This document shows, one piece after another, positions 1 through 6,171 of a stretch of 8,243 nucleotides of DNA (its first letter is position 1; each line of letters opens with the position of its first letter). The notes under the pieces are model-generated. The model searched no databases. It was not told the DNA's origin and worked only from the letters and a program-made list of their open reading frames with translations. A program made the translations under genes and the position numbers. Origin of the DNA: an uncultured Synergistia bacterium (GTDB lineage Bacteria > Eremiobacterota > SpSt-956 > JAKJGF01); NCBI GenBank assembly GCA_937888925.1, contig CALARM010000660.1, forward strand, positions 1-8,243, written 5' to 3'.

Positions 1-1304
1 CCTGCGGCACACCATGAGCCTATGAGATTTTCCTTATCATCTGCAAGGGGGCCTATAAGAGCCAGGGTTTTCACATCTTTTTTAATTGGAAGTATAGTGC
101 GGTCATTTTTCAGAAGCACTATGGATTTTCTGGCAATATCTCTGGCATGAGAGAGAAACTCTTCTGTCATTACATAATTTTTCTCCCTTTTTTCATCACA
201 GTAGAGGTAAGGGTTATCAAAAAGACCTTTTTTATATTTCATCTCTAAAATTCTTCTTACGGAATTATCTACCTGATGTATTGAAACTTTTCCTTCTTTT
301 ACAAGTTCAGGAAGATATTTATAATAGGTTGCACCCTGCATGTCCATATCAAGACCTGCGTTGAATGCAAGAAGTGCTGCTTCTTTCTCGTCTGCCACTA
401 TGCCATGACAGATCATTTCATTTACAGAAGTATAATCCGACACTATAAAGCCGGCAAAACGCCATTTTTTCTTAAGAATTTCATCGAGGAGATATTTGTT
501 GCCTGTACATGGCACACCGTCAAGTTCGTTAAAGGCACTCATAAAGGTGCATACACCTGCGTCCAGTGCACCTCTAAAAGGAGGTAAATATGTAGAGAAT
601 AGTTCTCTCTGAGAAATATCTACAGTGCTGTAATCTCTTCCTGCCTGGGCTGCGCCGTAGGCACAGTAATGTTTTGCGCATGCAAGGAGGCTGTCAGGAG
701 CAGACATGTCATCTCCCTGAAAACCTTTAACCCTGGCTTTTGCTATAAGGGTTCCCAGATATGTATCTTCTCCGGCACCTTCACTTATTCTTCCCCATCT
801 CGGATCTCTTGCAATATCTACCATAGGCGCAAAGGTCCAGTGGATACCTTCGGCAGATGCCTCAATAGCCGCAATTCTTGCACTTTTCTCTATGCCGGAA
901 AGATCCCACGAACAGGACTCTCCCAGGGATATGGGGAAAATTGTTCTGTGTCCGTGAATAACATCATAACCAAAGAGAAGAGGTATATGGAGCCTTGTTT
1001 CTTCCACTGCTATTTTCTGCAGATCATAATTATATTTTGCCGTATAGGCATTAAAGATAGAGCCAGTTTTCCCTGAGCGTATATCATCTTTATAGGTACT
1101 TCTCATGGTAGGCCCCGTCACATCCCAGTCACTCGTAAAAAGGGTAAGCTGTCCGACTTTTTCTTCAAGGGTCATTTCTTTTATTAAATTATCAATTTTC
1201 TGGTTCATAACAGACGTATCTTTCTTTTCATCATCTTTTGCCATAGTGCTTTGAAACATAGTAAATACAAATAAGAGACACAAAAAACATATTACTTTTT
1301 TCAT
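1..1304 (-). CDS. bglX: Secreted GH3 beta-glucosidase, BglX-like (C-terminus outside window)
   Basis: Glycoside hydrolase family 3 enzymes release terminal beta-linked glucose from oligosaccharides, normally in the periplasm or outside the cell. I translated the minus strand from the ATG at 1304: 434 codons stay open to the edge with no frameshift. Residues 1-22 look like a signal peptide (MKK, a hydrophobic core, then a cleavage-like STMA before KDDEKK); there is no lipobox. Family landmarks follow in order: APMVDIARDPRWGR near residues 159-172, KHYCAYG with K211-H212, and the nucleophile motif FIVSDY with D290. The visible end (IGSWCAA) matches the start of the second GH3 domain of BglX. 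Full-length BglX proteins are about 750 residues, so roughly 40% is missing. A GAGGTG ribosome-binding site lies just upstream. No convincing promoter was seen in the 122 bp before the gene. The substrate is inferred from family only. Confidence 0.93.
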   Translation of the reverse strand, partial: MKKVICFLCLLFVFTMFQSTMAKDDEKKDTSVMNQKIDNLIKEMTLEEKVGQLTLFTSDWDVTGPTMRSTYKDDIRSGKTGSIFNAYTAKYNYDLQKIAVEETRLHIPLLFGYDVIHGHRTIFPISLGESCSWDLSGIEKSARIAAIEASAEGIHWTFAPMVDIARDPRWGRISEGAGEDTYLGTLIAKARVKGFQGDDMSAPDSLLACAKHYCAYGAAQAGRDYSTVDISQRELFSTYLPPFRGALDAGVCTFMSAFNELDGVPCTGNKYLLDEILKKKWRFAGFIVSDYTSVNEMICHGIVADEKEAALLAFNAGLDMDMQGATYYKYLPELVKEGKVSIHQVDNSVRRILEMKYKKGLFDNPYLYCDEKREKNYVMTEEFLSHARDIARKSIVLLKNDRTILPIKKDVKTLALIGPLADDKENLIGSWCAA

Positions 1305-1343
1305 AGGTCACCTCTCTAAAATTTTTAACAATTTAAATATTAC

Positions 1344-1357
1344 CGGCACCCATGCCG
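1344..1357. other. Small hairpin between zinc-protein gene and bglX
   Basis: A perfect CGGCA/TGCCG 5-bp stem closes a four-base loop. On the minus strand it is followed by AT-rich sequence but no run of T, so it is not a standard terminator. The minus-strand words AAATTGTTTAA and AAATTGTTAAA lie on either side, which could be regulator half-sites for bglX. This is weak evidence. Confidence 0.25.
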
Positions 1358-1391
1358 AACAGGTTAAACAATTTCCGCACAGCAATTCCTC

Positions 1392-1419
1392 CCGTCACGG
1401 GTTACGCATTACCCGTCAC
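1392..1419 (-). repeat. Tandem heptamer array A (4 units)
   Basis: Read on the minus strand, four in-phase heptamers occur: GTGACGG at both ends and GTAATGC and GTAACCC between them, followed by GAGGA. The array starts 8 bases after the stop codon of the zinc-protein gene. The same GTRAnnn pattern followed by GAGGA recurs at 2874 and 3181. Confidence 0.7.
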
Positions 1420-1426
1420 GAGACTA

Positions 1427-2062
1427 TTATCCGTCATAACAGCATATGCCTGTTCTGGGGGAATTGACTAAAGGCAGTCTGAACATACATTCATGAGTTT
1501 CAGCACAGTCACCACATAAAGGGCCGCATGCAGGGCAAATCTCCACGGATATTCTCTTATTACACTGAGAGCATATTAATTCCGGATCTTGATTTCTTGC
1601 CAGAAGTTTCACCCATTTTCCTTCTGTTTCTCCGAAATATTCACTTAAAACCCTCAATTTCAGATCTGTACTGAGACCGAAATCATATTTATAGCTGAAT
1701 TCCATACCGGGTCTGAGTAAATCCATAAGTTTAAGCTCCATATCCTTATATCCCATATAATCTTCCGGGTAGGAAACATAGACTTCTTTACCTATCCTGA
1801 AACTACTCAGATGGTCACAGCATTCCAGCCAGATATATCTTAAATAAATATCCAGATCCTTGAGTTTTGAAGAAACAGGAATTTCTATATGAAGCCAGTA
1901 TAATCTGTATCCTTCAACAACTATATGAAAACATTTTCCCCCTTTCTTTTTTTCAAGAATTGATTTTCTTTCTTTACATGTTTCGAGGTGTTTCCACATA
2001 CCTGCTCTTGTAAATACCTTATTACAGTAGCTGCATATACCTTTTGTCGTAGTGTCTGCCAT
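1427..2062 (-). CDS. pRiA4b ORF-3-like protein with zinc-binding modules at both ends
   Basis: This is a 211-residue protein. Residues 10-29 form a C2HC zinc finger (C10-x2-C13-x11-H25-x3-C29). The middle, about residues 45-155, resembles the plasmid pRiA4b ORF-3 family: IEIPVSSKLKDLDIYLRYIW, then an SSFRIG stretch, then YKYDFG. The C-terminus carries C164xxC167, C176xxC179, C183xxC186, H190 and C192, enough for two further zinc sites, and ends in NSPRTGICCYDG. The family has no established biochemical role, so none is claimed. I chose the ATG at 2062 because GGGGAGGA then sits at a normal 6-7 base distance; a longer frame to 2149 would overlap the upstream gene by 74 bp, and the ATG at 2068 is too close to the ribosome-binding site. 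It lies 13 bp after the activator stop, so the two genes are probably co-transcribed. Family assignment is from recalled motifs. Confidence 0.8.
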   Translation of the reverse strand: MADTTTKGICSYCNKVFTRAGMWKHLETCKERKSILEKKKGGKCFHIVVEGYRLYWLHIEIPVSSKLKDLDIYLRYIWLECCDHLSSFRIGKEVYVSYPEDYMGYKDMELKLMDLLRPGMEFSYKYDFGLSTDLKLRVLSEYFGETEGKWVKLLARNQDPELICSQCNKRISVEICPACGPLCGDCAETHECMFRLPLVNSPRTGICCYDG

Positions 2063-2075
2063 TATCATTCCTCCC

Positions 2076-2858
2076 CTATCGCAATAGCTTTCTGAGACCC
2101 AGTATTGCCGCACCAAAAGCTCCTGTAAGTTCCGGTTCCTTTGGTACATTTAACTTTATATTCAGAACTTTCTCAATAGCCCTTACAACACCGGTATTCC
2201 TTGCAACTCCTCCGGTCATAGTAACTTCCTCCCTGAGACCTACTCTTTCAACGAGTCCAGCTGTTCTTTCTGCCACACCTCTATGGAGGCCTTTTATTAT
2301 ATTTTCTTTTGTTTCTTTTTCAGCCATAAGAGATATAACTTCTGATTCGGCAAATACTGTACATATGCTGTTTATAGAAATATTTTTTTTAGCCTTTTCA
2401 TCAAATTTGGCCAGTTCATCCAGAGAAACTGCAAGGGTTCTGCACATCATTTCCAGAAACTTTCCTGTACCTGCAGCACATTTATCATTCATAACAAAAT
2501 CAAAAGGTTTACCATGCTGATTTACAGCAATTACTTTACTGTCCTGTCCGCCAATATCTACAACAGTTCTCGTTCCGGGGAATAAATAGCCTGCTCCCGC
2601 ACCGTGACAGGTTATTTCAGTTATCTGTTTATTTGAACAAGAAAGACTTTCCCTGCCATATCCGGTAGATACTATATATTTTATATCTTTTCTTTTTATA
2701 TTCAAATTTTCCTGAAAACCGGAAATTATATTATTAACAAGTCTGTCCGGATCTATACCGGATGGTTCGGAGACTCCGCCGAGTATATTGCAATCCCTGT
2801 CTATGATGACACATTTTGTACTTCTTGAACCGAGATCAACACCGAGAATATAATCCAT
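2076..2858 (-). CDS. hgdC: 2-hydroxyacyl-CoA dehydratase activator (HgdC-type ATPase)
   Basis: This is a 260-residue member of the BadF/BadG/BcrA/BcrD ATPase family, also called archerases. The homodimer holds one [4Fe-4S] cluster between subunits and uses ATP to push a low-potential electron onto the dehydratase. Seen here: the ASKHA-fold phosphate motifs ILGVDLGSRSTK (residues 4-15) and DIGGQDSK (101-108), the cluster motif NDKCAAGTG with C127, the second cluster cysteine C166 in ICTVFAESEV, and the adenosine motif TGGVARN. With the ATG at 2858 the length (260) and both cysteine positions (127, 166) equal those recalled for Acidaminococcus fermentans HgdC, which supports this start over the in-frame ATG at 2906. 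An AGGAG lies 7 bases upstream. It is separated from the two dehydratase genes by 332 bp containing a repeat element. The paralogues FldI, HadI and YjiL share these motifs, so the exact partner substrate is unknown. Confidence 0.93.
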   Translation of the reverse strand: MDYILGVDLGSRSTKCVIIDRDCNILGGVSEPSGIDPDRLVNNIISGFQENLNIKRKDIKYIVSTGYGRESLSCSNKQITEITCHGAGAGYLFPGTRTVVDIGGQDSKVIAVNQHGKPFDFVMNDKCAAGTGKFLEMMCRTLAVSLDELAKFDEKAKKNISINSICTVFAESEVISLMAEKETKENIIKGLHRGVAERTAGLVERVGLREEVTMTGGVARNTGVVRAIEKVLNIKLNVPKEPELTGAFGAAILGLRKLLR

Positions 2859-2873
2859 ACCATTACTCCTATT

Positions 2874-2887
2874 GTGACGCGTGACGC
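2874..2887 (+). repeat. Tandem heptamer array B (2 units)
   Basis: Two identical GTGACGC units lie head to tail on the plus strand, followed by GAGGA as at arrays A and C. The array sits 16 bases upstream of the activator start and points opposite to the other four arrays. Confidence 0.55.
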
Positions 2888-2955
2888 GAGGAATCTTTAA
2901 TTTCAATAAAACGGGAACAAATTACCGCACCAGGTAAATTAGTAACCATTTTATC

Positions 2956-3099
2956 AGCTTCTGCCTGACAGGCTCTTACGAAGAAAAATAATTTGCCTTA
3001 TATCATTTGTTTTACAGACAATAAATTAACCCTTTTTTAATTTTTAATTCTATAATAAAAAACTAATTTTTCTTCTCCAGAGCCTGCCAGGCAGAAGCT
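2956..3099. mobile_element. 144-bp inverted-repeat element (MITE-like or invertible segment)
   Basis: The arms 2956-2989 and 3066-3099 are inverted copies of 34 bp matching at 30 positions. The outer 20 bp begin AGCTTCTGCCTG and differ at one base; after a three-base mismatch block, GAAGAAAAAT matches again. Each arm contains its own palindrome, GCCTGnCAGGC. The 76-bp interior is very AT-rich and carries no gene. It includes a TATAAT at 3051-3056 on the plus strand. Long near-perfect ends around a short non-coding core resemble a miniature inverted-repeat transposable element. Alternatives are an invertible promoter, or a large RNA stem in the dehydratase-activator transcript. No exact target-site duplication was found, so the class is uncertain. 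Confidence 0.6.
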
Positions 3100-3180
3100 T
3101 TTTACGAATAACCTTTTATCTGTTACGGTACTAACAATCATGACCGGTTCGGTCACAACGAAGAATGAGAACTTATCCTC

Positions 3181-3201
3181 CCTTCACTCTTCACTCTTCA
3201 C
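3181..3201 (-). repeat. Tandem heptamer array C (3 units), contains a stop codon
   Basis: On the minus strand there are two GTGAAGA units and one GTGAAGG unit, then GAGGA. The first unit supplies the last two codons (GAA GAG) of the large dehydratase subunit and the boundary with the second supplies its TGA stop at 3191-3193. Confidence 0.75.
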
Positions 3202-4441
3202 AATTCTCATATAAAGTATAATCAAACATTTCAAGGAAAGCTTCCAGCCTGGTTTTAAGCTGTCCGTCCGAATAATTTCTACTGTCTATACAATCACCGC
3301 TGAGTTCCAGTAAAGGTATATTTTTCACTGAAAGGGCATCTTTTATAAGCCTTATTCCTCCATTGATTTTCCTGCAACTGGACTGAGAAAAATGTACAGC
3401 TCCATGGATGCCGAAAAAATCACAGAGTTTCACAATCTTTTCAATCCTGTTCCCGGCAGAACCAAAAAAAGGAGAAGACATGATCTTGTGCGCCAGTCCT
3501 TCCAGAGGGTCATCTAAGGGGAGTTCTTCCCAGTATATATTATTCATTTCTTCAAAGACTACAGATGAAGCCCCATTTTTTTTCAAAACTTCTGTAAAAG
3601 ATTCTTTATAAAAAGGCACAAAATAAAGCCATAGTATTTTTATCTGTTCCCCCGGCGGCTTAAAGTAACGGGATTTTTCCATCAATTCGGCAAGTAACAT
3701 CTCTGAAATCTTCACTCCCTGATGGCTTCCGTAAAAAAGATTGAAATTGAAGAGGCCGAATACAGGTTTTGCCCCCATTATCCCCGGATAGTCTCTCCTC
3801 AATTCCATTACTTTTATCATATTTTTCCTGAGTTGATTTGAATATTTCAGGGATCTTCTGAGTTGTTCCTCCGAATATTTCTTTCCTGTGTTACATTCGA
3901 GCCAATTTATAAAATCCTCAAGCTGCTCTTTTACATACTTAACAGAATTTTCACTTTTATCAAAGGGAATGTCAAGATAAAAATGTTTTTCACTTTTATC
4001 ATAAAATTCTCCGATTTTTCTTATGGAATCACATAATTCCGACGAGGTAACAAGCATTTCAGGGGAAGGTATTAATCCGCTCCTTACAGCACCTGCGGCA
4101 CATTTCTGAAAGGAACAGAGTTCTCTTGTCAGTCCCGCACATTCTATAGAAGAGATCAATCTGTTTGACACATTAAACTTTGCCAGTATAGAAGAAGCCA
4201 TTTCAAATACAAAAGAAGAAATATTCATGGAATGAAATATTTCCGATGGAAATAACAGATTATGCCATACAGTTCTCTCTTTCTTATTCAGAGTCTTCGA
4301 ATAAGCTTTAATACAGGCAAGAGTCATATGACTGTTATAAGAAAAGTCGCGATTTATCATAGCAGGAATAAATATTGAAGCTATAAAATTAAATAATACG
4401 GGATGTCTGTGAAGAAATTTTATAAATTCCAATCTCTTCAT
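3191..4441 (-). CDS. 2-hydroxyacyl-CoA dehydratase, larger subunit (HgdA-like)
   Basis: This is a 416-residue protein of the 2-hydroxyglutaryl-CoA dehydratase D-component family, in which each subunit binds a [4Fe-4S] cluster and the activated enzyme removes water from an (R)-2-hydroxyacyl-CoA through a ketyl radical. Seen here: LCSFQKC (C109, C114), then SSELCDS (C137), a helical middle, then HFSQSSCRKINGG (C356) and the family's C-terminal signature GDCIDSRNYSDGQLKTRLEA (about 382-401). C109, C137 and C356 are the likely cluster ligands by position. The first ~100 residues are less conserved. The ATG at 4441 overlaps the upstream stop as ATGA and has GAGG 7 bases before it, so the two subunits are translationally coupled. 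A. fermentans HgdA is about 477 residues, so this is somewhat short. The final EE and stop come from repeat array C. The substrate is unknown. Confidence 0.9.
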   Translation of the reverse strand: MKRLEFIKFLHRHPVLFNFIASIFIPAMINRDFSYNSHMTLACIKAYSKTLNKKERTVWHNLLFPSEIFHSMNISSFVFEMASSILAKFNVSNRLISSIECAGLTRELCSFQKCAAGAVRSGLIPSPEMLVTSSELCDSIRKIGEFYDKSEKHFYLDIPFDKSENSVKYVKEQLEDFINWLECNTGKKYSEEQLRRSLKYSNQLRKNMIKVMELRRDYPGIMGAKPVFGLFNFNLFYGSHQGVKISEMLLAELMEKSRYFKPPGEQIKILWLYFVPFYKESFTEVLKKNGASSVVFEEMNNIYWEELPLDDPLEGLAHKIMSSPFFGSAGNRIEKIVKLCDFFGIHGAVHFSQSSCRKINGGIRLIKDALSVKNIPLLELSGDCIDSRNYSDGQLKTRLEAFLEMFDYTLYENCEE

Positions 4442-5469
4442 AACCTATCCTCAAACATTTCTATAAAAGCCCTTATTCTGCTGGCAAGCTGCCCTCTGGC
4501 TTTCACAGGATAATCACCTTCTATTACGAGAACCGGTATATCCATGGAACGAAGGGATGAAACTAACATATGGATTTCCCAGGAAAAAATATCACAGAAT
4601 TTTATCAGATAAAATATTATACCATCTACTGAATAATTTGCAATTATCTCTTTAATATTCTTTAATCTCTCTTTTACAGAACCGCACATTCTGGCACATG
4701 GTAATTTATGAAGATACCCTTCCGAAAGAGCTTCAACGGGCGGTTTATCCGTATCTACAGACATGCGGACATGTCGTAAAAAGCAGAAATCTTCATATAC
4801 TACATGAGCACCTGAGGATTCTATAAGATTAATAAACGTGATATCTTCCATAGCGCTGCCGGAAATCATTATTCGCGGCACATGTTCTTTAATACCGGCA
4901 AAATCTTTATTGAGAATTTCTTTTAATTTAATATTCAATTCAGCCGGGGCTGGCTGCTTTATTATTATATCCATAATATATGAAGAAGGAATATAAATAT
5001 CTTTTCTGAGAAGATCTATTTTCCTGAAGAGACCTCTATTTTCATTGTAGAGAAAAATAGCTTCTTTTATTTTATCTGAAGAAATTTCAGAACCTGTATA
5101 ATGTTCAAGTGTTTCTTTTAAATATTTTATTTGTTCTGTAAAGTACCTTATAGCAGAGTTATCGGTTTTTCTGGGCATATCCAGAAGGTGAACAAAAGGA
5201 AGATGTGTATATTTTTTTTCTATATCATAAAATCGTTCCATAGAGTCACAGGAACTGGCTATGATAAGGCCGGCAAAAGTTTCAGAGTCTAAAGTAAGGG
5301 ATTGATTGAGACAGCTTCGTGTAAACATACAGAAATTTCCGGGGAAATAACCGTAAGATTTTTCAGGGAAATCTCCCAGACCGTTCAGACGAAAAGGAAC
5401 CAGACCGGATGCGGTAATAAGTTCAAGAGGAACATGACAGCAGAAATAACCTGCCTGTTTGACCGACAT
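4438..5469 (-). CDS. 2-hydroxyacyl-CoA dehydratase, smaller subunit (HgdB/YjiM-like)
   Basis: This is a 343-residue D-component family protein and the first gene of the dehydratase unit. Seen here: GYFCCHVPLELITASGLVPF at residues 7-26 (the family's N-terminal signature), C47 in NFCMFTRS, SSCDSMERFYD with C74, and KFCD with C292, ending in IPVLVIEGDY and a GQLASRIRAFIEMF helix. The C47/C74/C292 spacing matches the pattern I recall for E. coli YjiM and the benzoyl-CoA reductase subunits, so these are the likely [4Fe-4S] ligands. It would pair with the 416-residue subunit encoded next and be reduced by the HgdC-type activator. The start at 5469 has AAGGTGA close upstream. Candidate minus-strand promoters lie at 5548-5587. 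No CoA-transferase or dehydrogenase is adjacent, so glutaryl-, phenyllactyl-, lactoyl- and isocaproyl-type substrates cannot be told apart. Confidence 0.9.
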   Translation of the reverse strand: MSVKQAGYFCCHVPLELITASGLVPFRLNGLGDFPEKSYGYFPGNFCMFTRSCLNQSLTLDSETFAGLIIASSCDSMERFYDIEKKYTHLPFVHLLDMPRKTDNSAIRYFTEQIKYLKETLEHYTGSEISSDKIKEAIFLYNENRGLFRKIDLLRKDIYIPSSYIMDIIIKQPAPAELNIKLKEILNKDFAGIKEHVPRIMISGSAMEDITFINLIESSGAHVVYEDFCFLRHVRMSVDTDKPPVEALSEGYLHKLPCARMCGSVKERLKNIKEIIANYSVDGIIFYLIKFCDIFSWEIHMLVSSLRSMDIPVLVIEGDYPVKARGQLASRIRAFIEMFEDRL

Positions 5470-5488
5470 AACATCACCTTTATATAGT

Positions 5489-5511
5489 GAATAGTAAGTA
5501 ATATACTATTC
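5489..5511. repeat. Perfect 8-bp inverted repeat in dehydratase leader
   Basis: GAATAGTA and TACTATTC are separated by seven bases. It lies 20 bases upstream of the small-subunit start, close to its ribosome-binding site, so it could be an operator or a leader stem. The second repeat copy keeps only part of the symmetry (CAATAG/CTATTC). Confidence 0.45.
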
Positions 5512-5539
5512 TTTTCACTTTTCACTTTTCACTTTTCAC
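5512..5539 (-). repeat. Tandem heptamer array D (4 identical units)
   Basis: Four perfect GTGAAAA units on the minus strand are followed by GAATAG. The array sits in the 5' leader of the dehydratase transcript, just downstream of the candidate promoters. Confidence 0.8.
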
Positions 5540-5547
5540 TCTAATTA

Positions 5548-5587
5548 ACTATAAAATACACTATATAATAACACAATTTCCAGTAAA
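5548..5587 (-). promoter_or_regulatory. Candidate overlapping promoters for dehydratase genes
   Basis: Two sigma-70-like pairs read leftwards. TTTACT (5582-5587) is 16 bases from TATAGT (5560-5565), and TTGTGT (5571-5576) is 17 bases from TATAGT (5548-5553). Either would start transcription near array D. AT-richness makes chance matches likely, so this is tentative. Confidence 0.4.
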
Positions 5588-5599
5588 AGTGAATCTACC

Positions 5600-5624
5600 T
5601 GTCGTAAAAAGACACAATCTTCAT
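5600..5624. repeat. Intergenic echo of dehydratase small-subunit coding sequence
   Basis: Matches 4772-4796 at 21 of 25 positions: TGTCGTAAAAAG, five mostly different bases, then ATCTTCAT. In the corresponding minus-strand frame it reads EDCVFLRQV against EDFCFLRHV in the gene. It may be a scrap of a decayed dehydratase-like gene, or coincidence. Confidence 0.3.
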
Positions 5625-5652
5625 TGACTTTTTTCTCTATCATTTGTATAAT
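5624..5652 (+). promoter_or_regulatory. Near-consensus sigma-70 promoter of orphan gene
   Basis: TTGACT at 5624-5629, a 17-base spacer, and a perfect TATAAT at 5647-5652. Predicted transcription start is near 5659, giving a leader of about 43 bases that contains AAGGAGG at 5689-5695. This is the best promoter in the window. Confidence 0.85.
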
Positions 5653-5701
5653 TTTCATTATTGAGAGAGAGTAATAGTTTTTATATTTAAGGAGGATCAT
5701 T

Positions 5702-6109
5702 ATGTCAGAAGAAAAAATCGTATCAGAGAAAATTTACGGAGACCCGGAAGATTTTAAACCATGGGCCAAAGAACTCGGTCTGGAAAGTATAAAAGAGGCT
5801 GCCAAGTTATATATAAGCGATAAAGCCGAGGCTATTGTAGTTGACAATATAAGCGGAGAACCTGCAAAAAATCCATGGGAAAATCTCTTTGACGGGAAAT
5901 CTCATTCTGTAATGAAACTTATGGATGAAAAAGGACAGGATTGCAAGATCGCCTATTTCACAGCACCGGATCCGAAAGACGCAAGCCATGTTACATTTAA
6001 AGGATTTGGAGGCCCGGCAGGAGACGTATGGTGGCAGGGAGAAATGTTTAAAAAAATAGAAGACGGAAGCCTGAAATACGAAATAATTATAAAAGGGAAA
6101 GCAGAATAA
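5702..6109 (+). CDS. Orphan 135-residue soluble protein, function unknown
   Basis: I do not recognise this protein. It is small, rich in Lys, Glu and Asp, with no signal peptide or membrane segment and one cysteine (in GQDCKIAYF). A helical, charged N-terminal half (EDFKPWAKELGLESIKEAAK) is followed by a more strand-like half. That half holds NPWENLFDG, then FTAPDPKDASHVTFKGFGG, then GDVWWQGEMF, and ends in an alternating KYEIIIKGKAE. It looks like a compact cytosolic alpha-beta domain. The start is secure: AAGGAGG lies 6 bases before the ATG and a near-consensus promoter lies upstream, so expression is probably high. It is alone on the plus strand, divergent from the dehydratase genes and convergent with the WD40 gene. 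It is bracketed by 60-bp direct repeats (5486 and 6172) and followed by a strong hairpin. A role in stress, metabolism or the neighbouring NACHT gene would be guesswork. Confidence 0.85.
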   Translation: MSEEKIVSEKIYGDPEDFKPWAKELGLESIKEAAKLYISDKAEAIVVDNISGEPAKNPWENLFDGKSHSVMKLMDEKGQDCKIAYFTAPDPKDASHVTFKGFGGPAGDVWWQGEMFKKIEDGSLKYEIIIKGKAE

Positions 6110-6122
6110 ATTGACAGATTCA

Positions 6123-6166
6123 TCTCCCTCTAATCGCTACTTTATACTCTGCGATATAGAGGGAGA
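6123..6166. terminator. 15-bp stem hairpin between convergent genes
   Basis: TCTCCCTCTAATCGC (6123-6137) pairs with 6151-6166 with a single bulged base at 6156, closing a 13-base loop. An outer ATTGAC/GTCAAT pair (6110-6115, 6173-6178) flanks it. It begins 14 bases after the orphan stop and could end transcripts from both sides. No T-run follows on either strand, so it may instead protect RNA 3' ends. Confidence 0.5.
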
Positions 6167-6171
6167 ATTCC

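Larger units (their letters stand above)
2859..3190. other. 332-bp gene-free stretch between dehydratase and activator
   Basis: No plausible coding frame with a ribosome-binding site was found on either strand. The stretch holds array B (2874-2887), a 144-bp inverted-repeat element (2956-3099) and array C (3181-3201). A weak minus-strand promoter-like pair in the element interior (TTTATT, 17 bases, TATAAG) could serve the activator. The near-direct repeat TAACC(A)TTTTATC occurs at both sides of the element (2943-2955 and 3109-3120), differing by one base insertion. Confidence 0.6.
5486..5545 (+). repeat. 60-bp direct repeat, copy 1
   Basis: Ungapped alignment with 6172-6231 matches 53 of 60 bases. 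It consists of a short hairpin region (5489-5511) followed by heptamer array D. It lies in the leader of the dehydratase genes. Similarity stops abruptly at both ends, so this is a defined unit and not just shared low complexity. Confidence 0.75.

Noticed and set aside
405..1076. Plus-strand frames at 405-587 and 669-1076
   Set aside because: Both are antisense to an intact GH3 coding sequence with conserved motifs, and have low-complexity, cysteine- and serine-rich translations.
2076..2906. Activator start at 2906 and zinc-protein start at 2149
   Set aside because: Ribosome-binding sites, known HgdC length and cysteine numbering favour 2858, and overlap with the activator argues against 2149.
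2990..3065. Riboswitch between dehydratase and activator
   Set aside because: The core is AT-rich with no recognisable conserved aptamer sequence.
5512..5539. CRISPR array
   Set aside because: Units are 7 bp with no spacers.
5543..5662. Minus-strand 37-codon frame upstream of the dehydratase genes
   Set aside because: No ribosome-binding site, and it overlaps the divergent promoter; kept only as a possible remnant.
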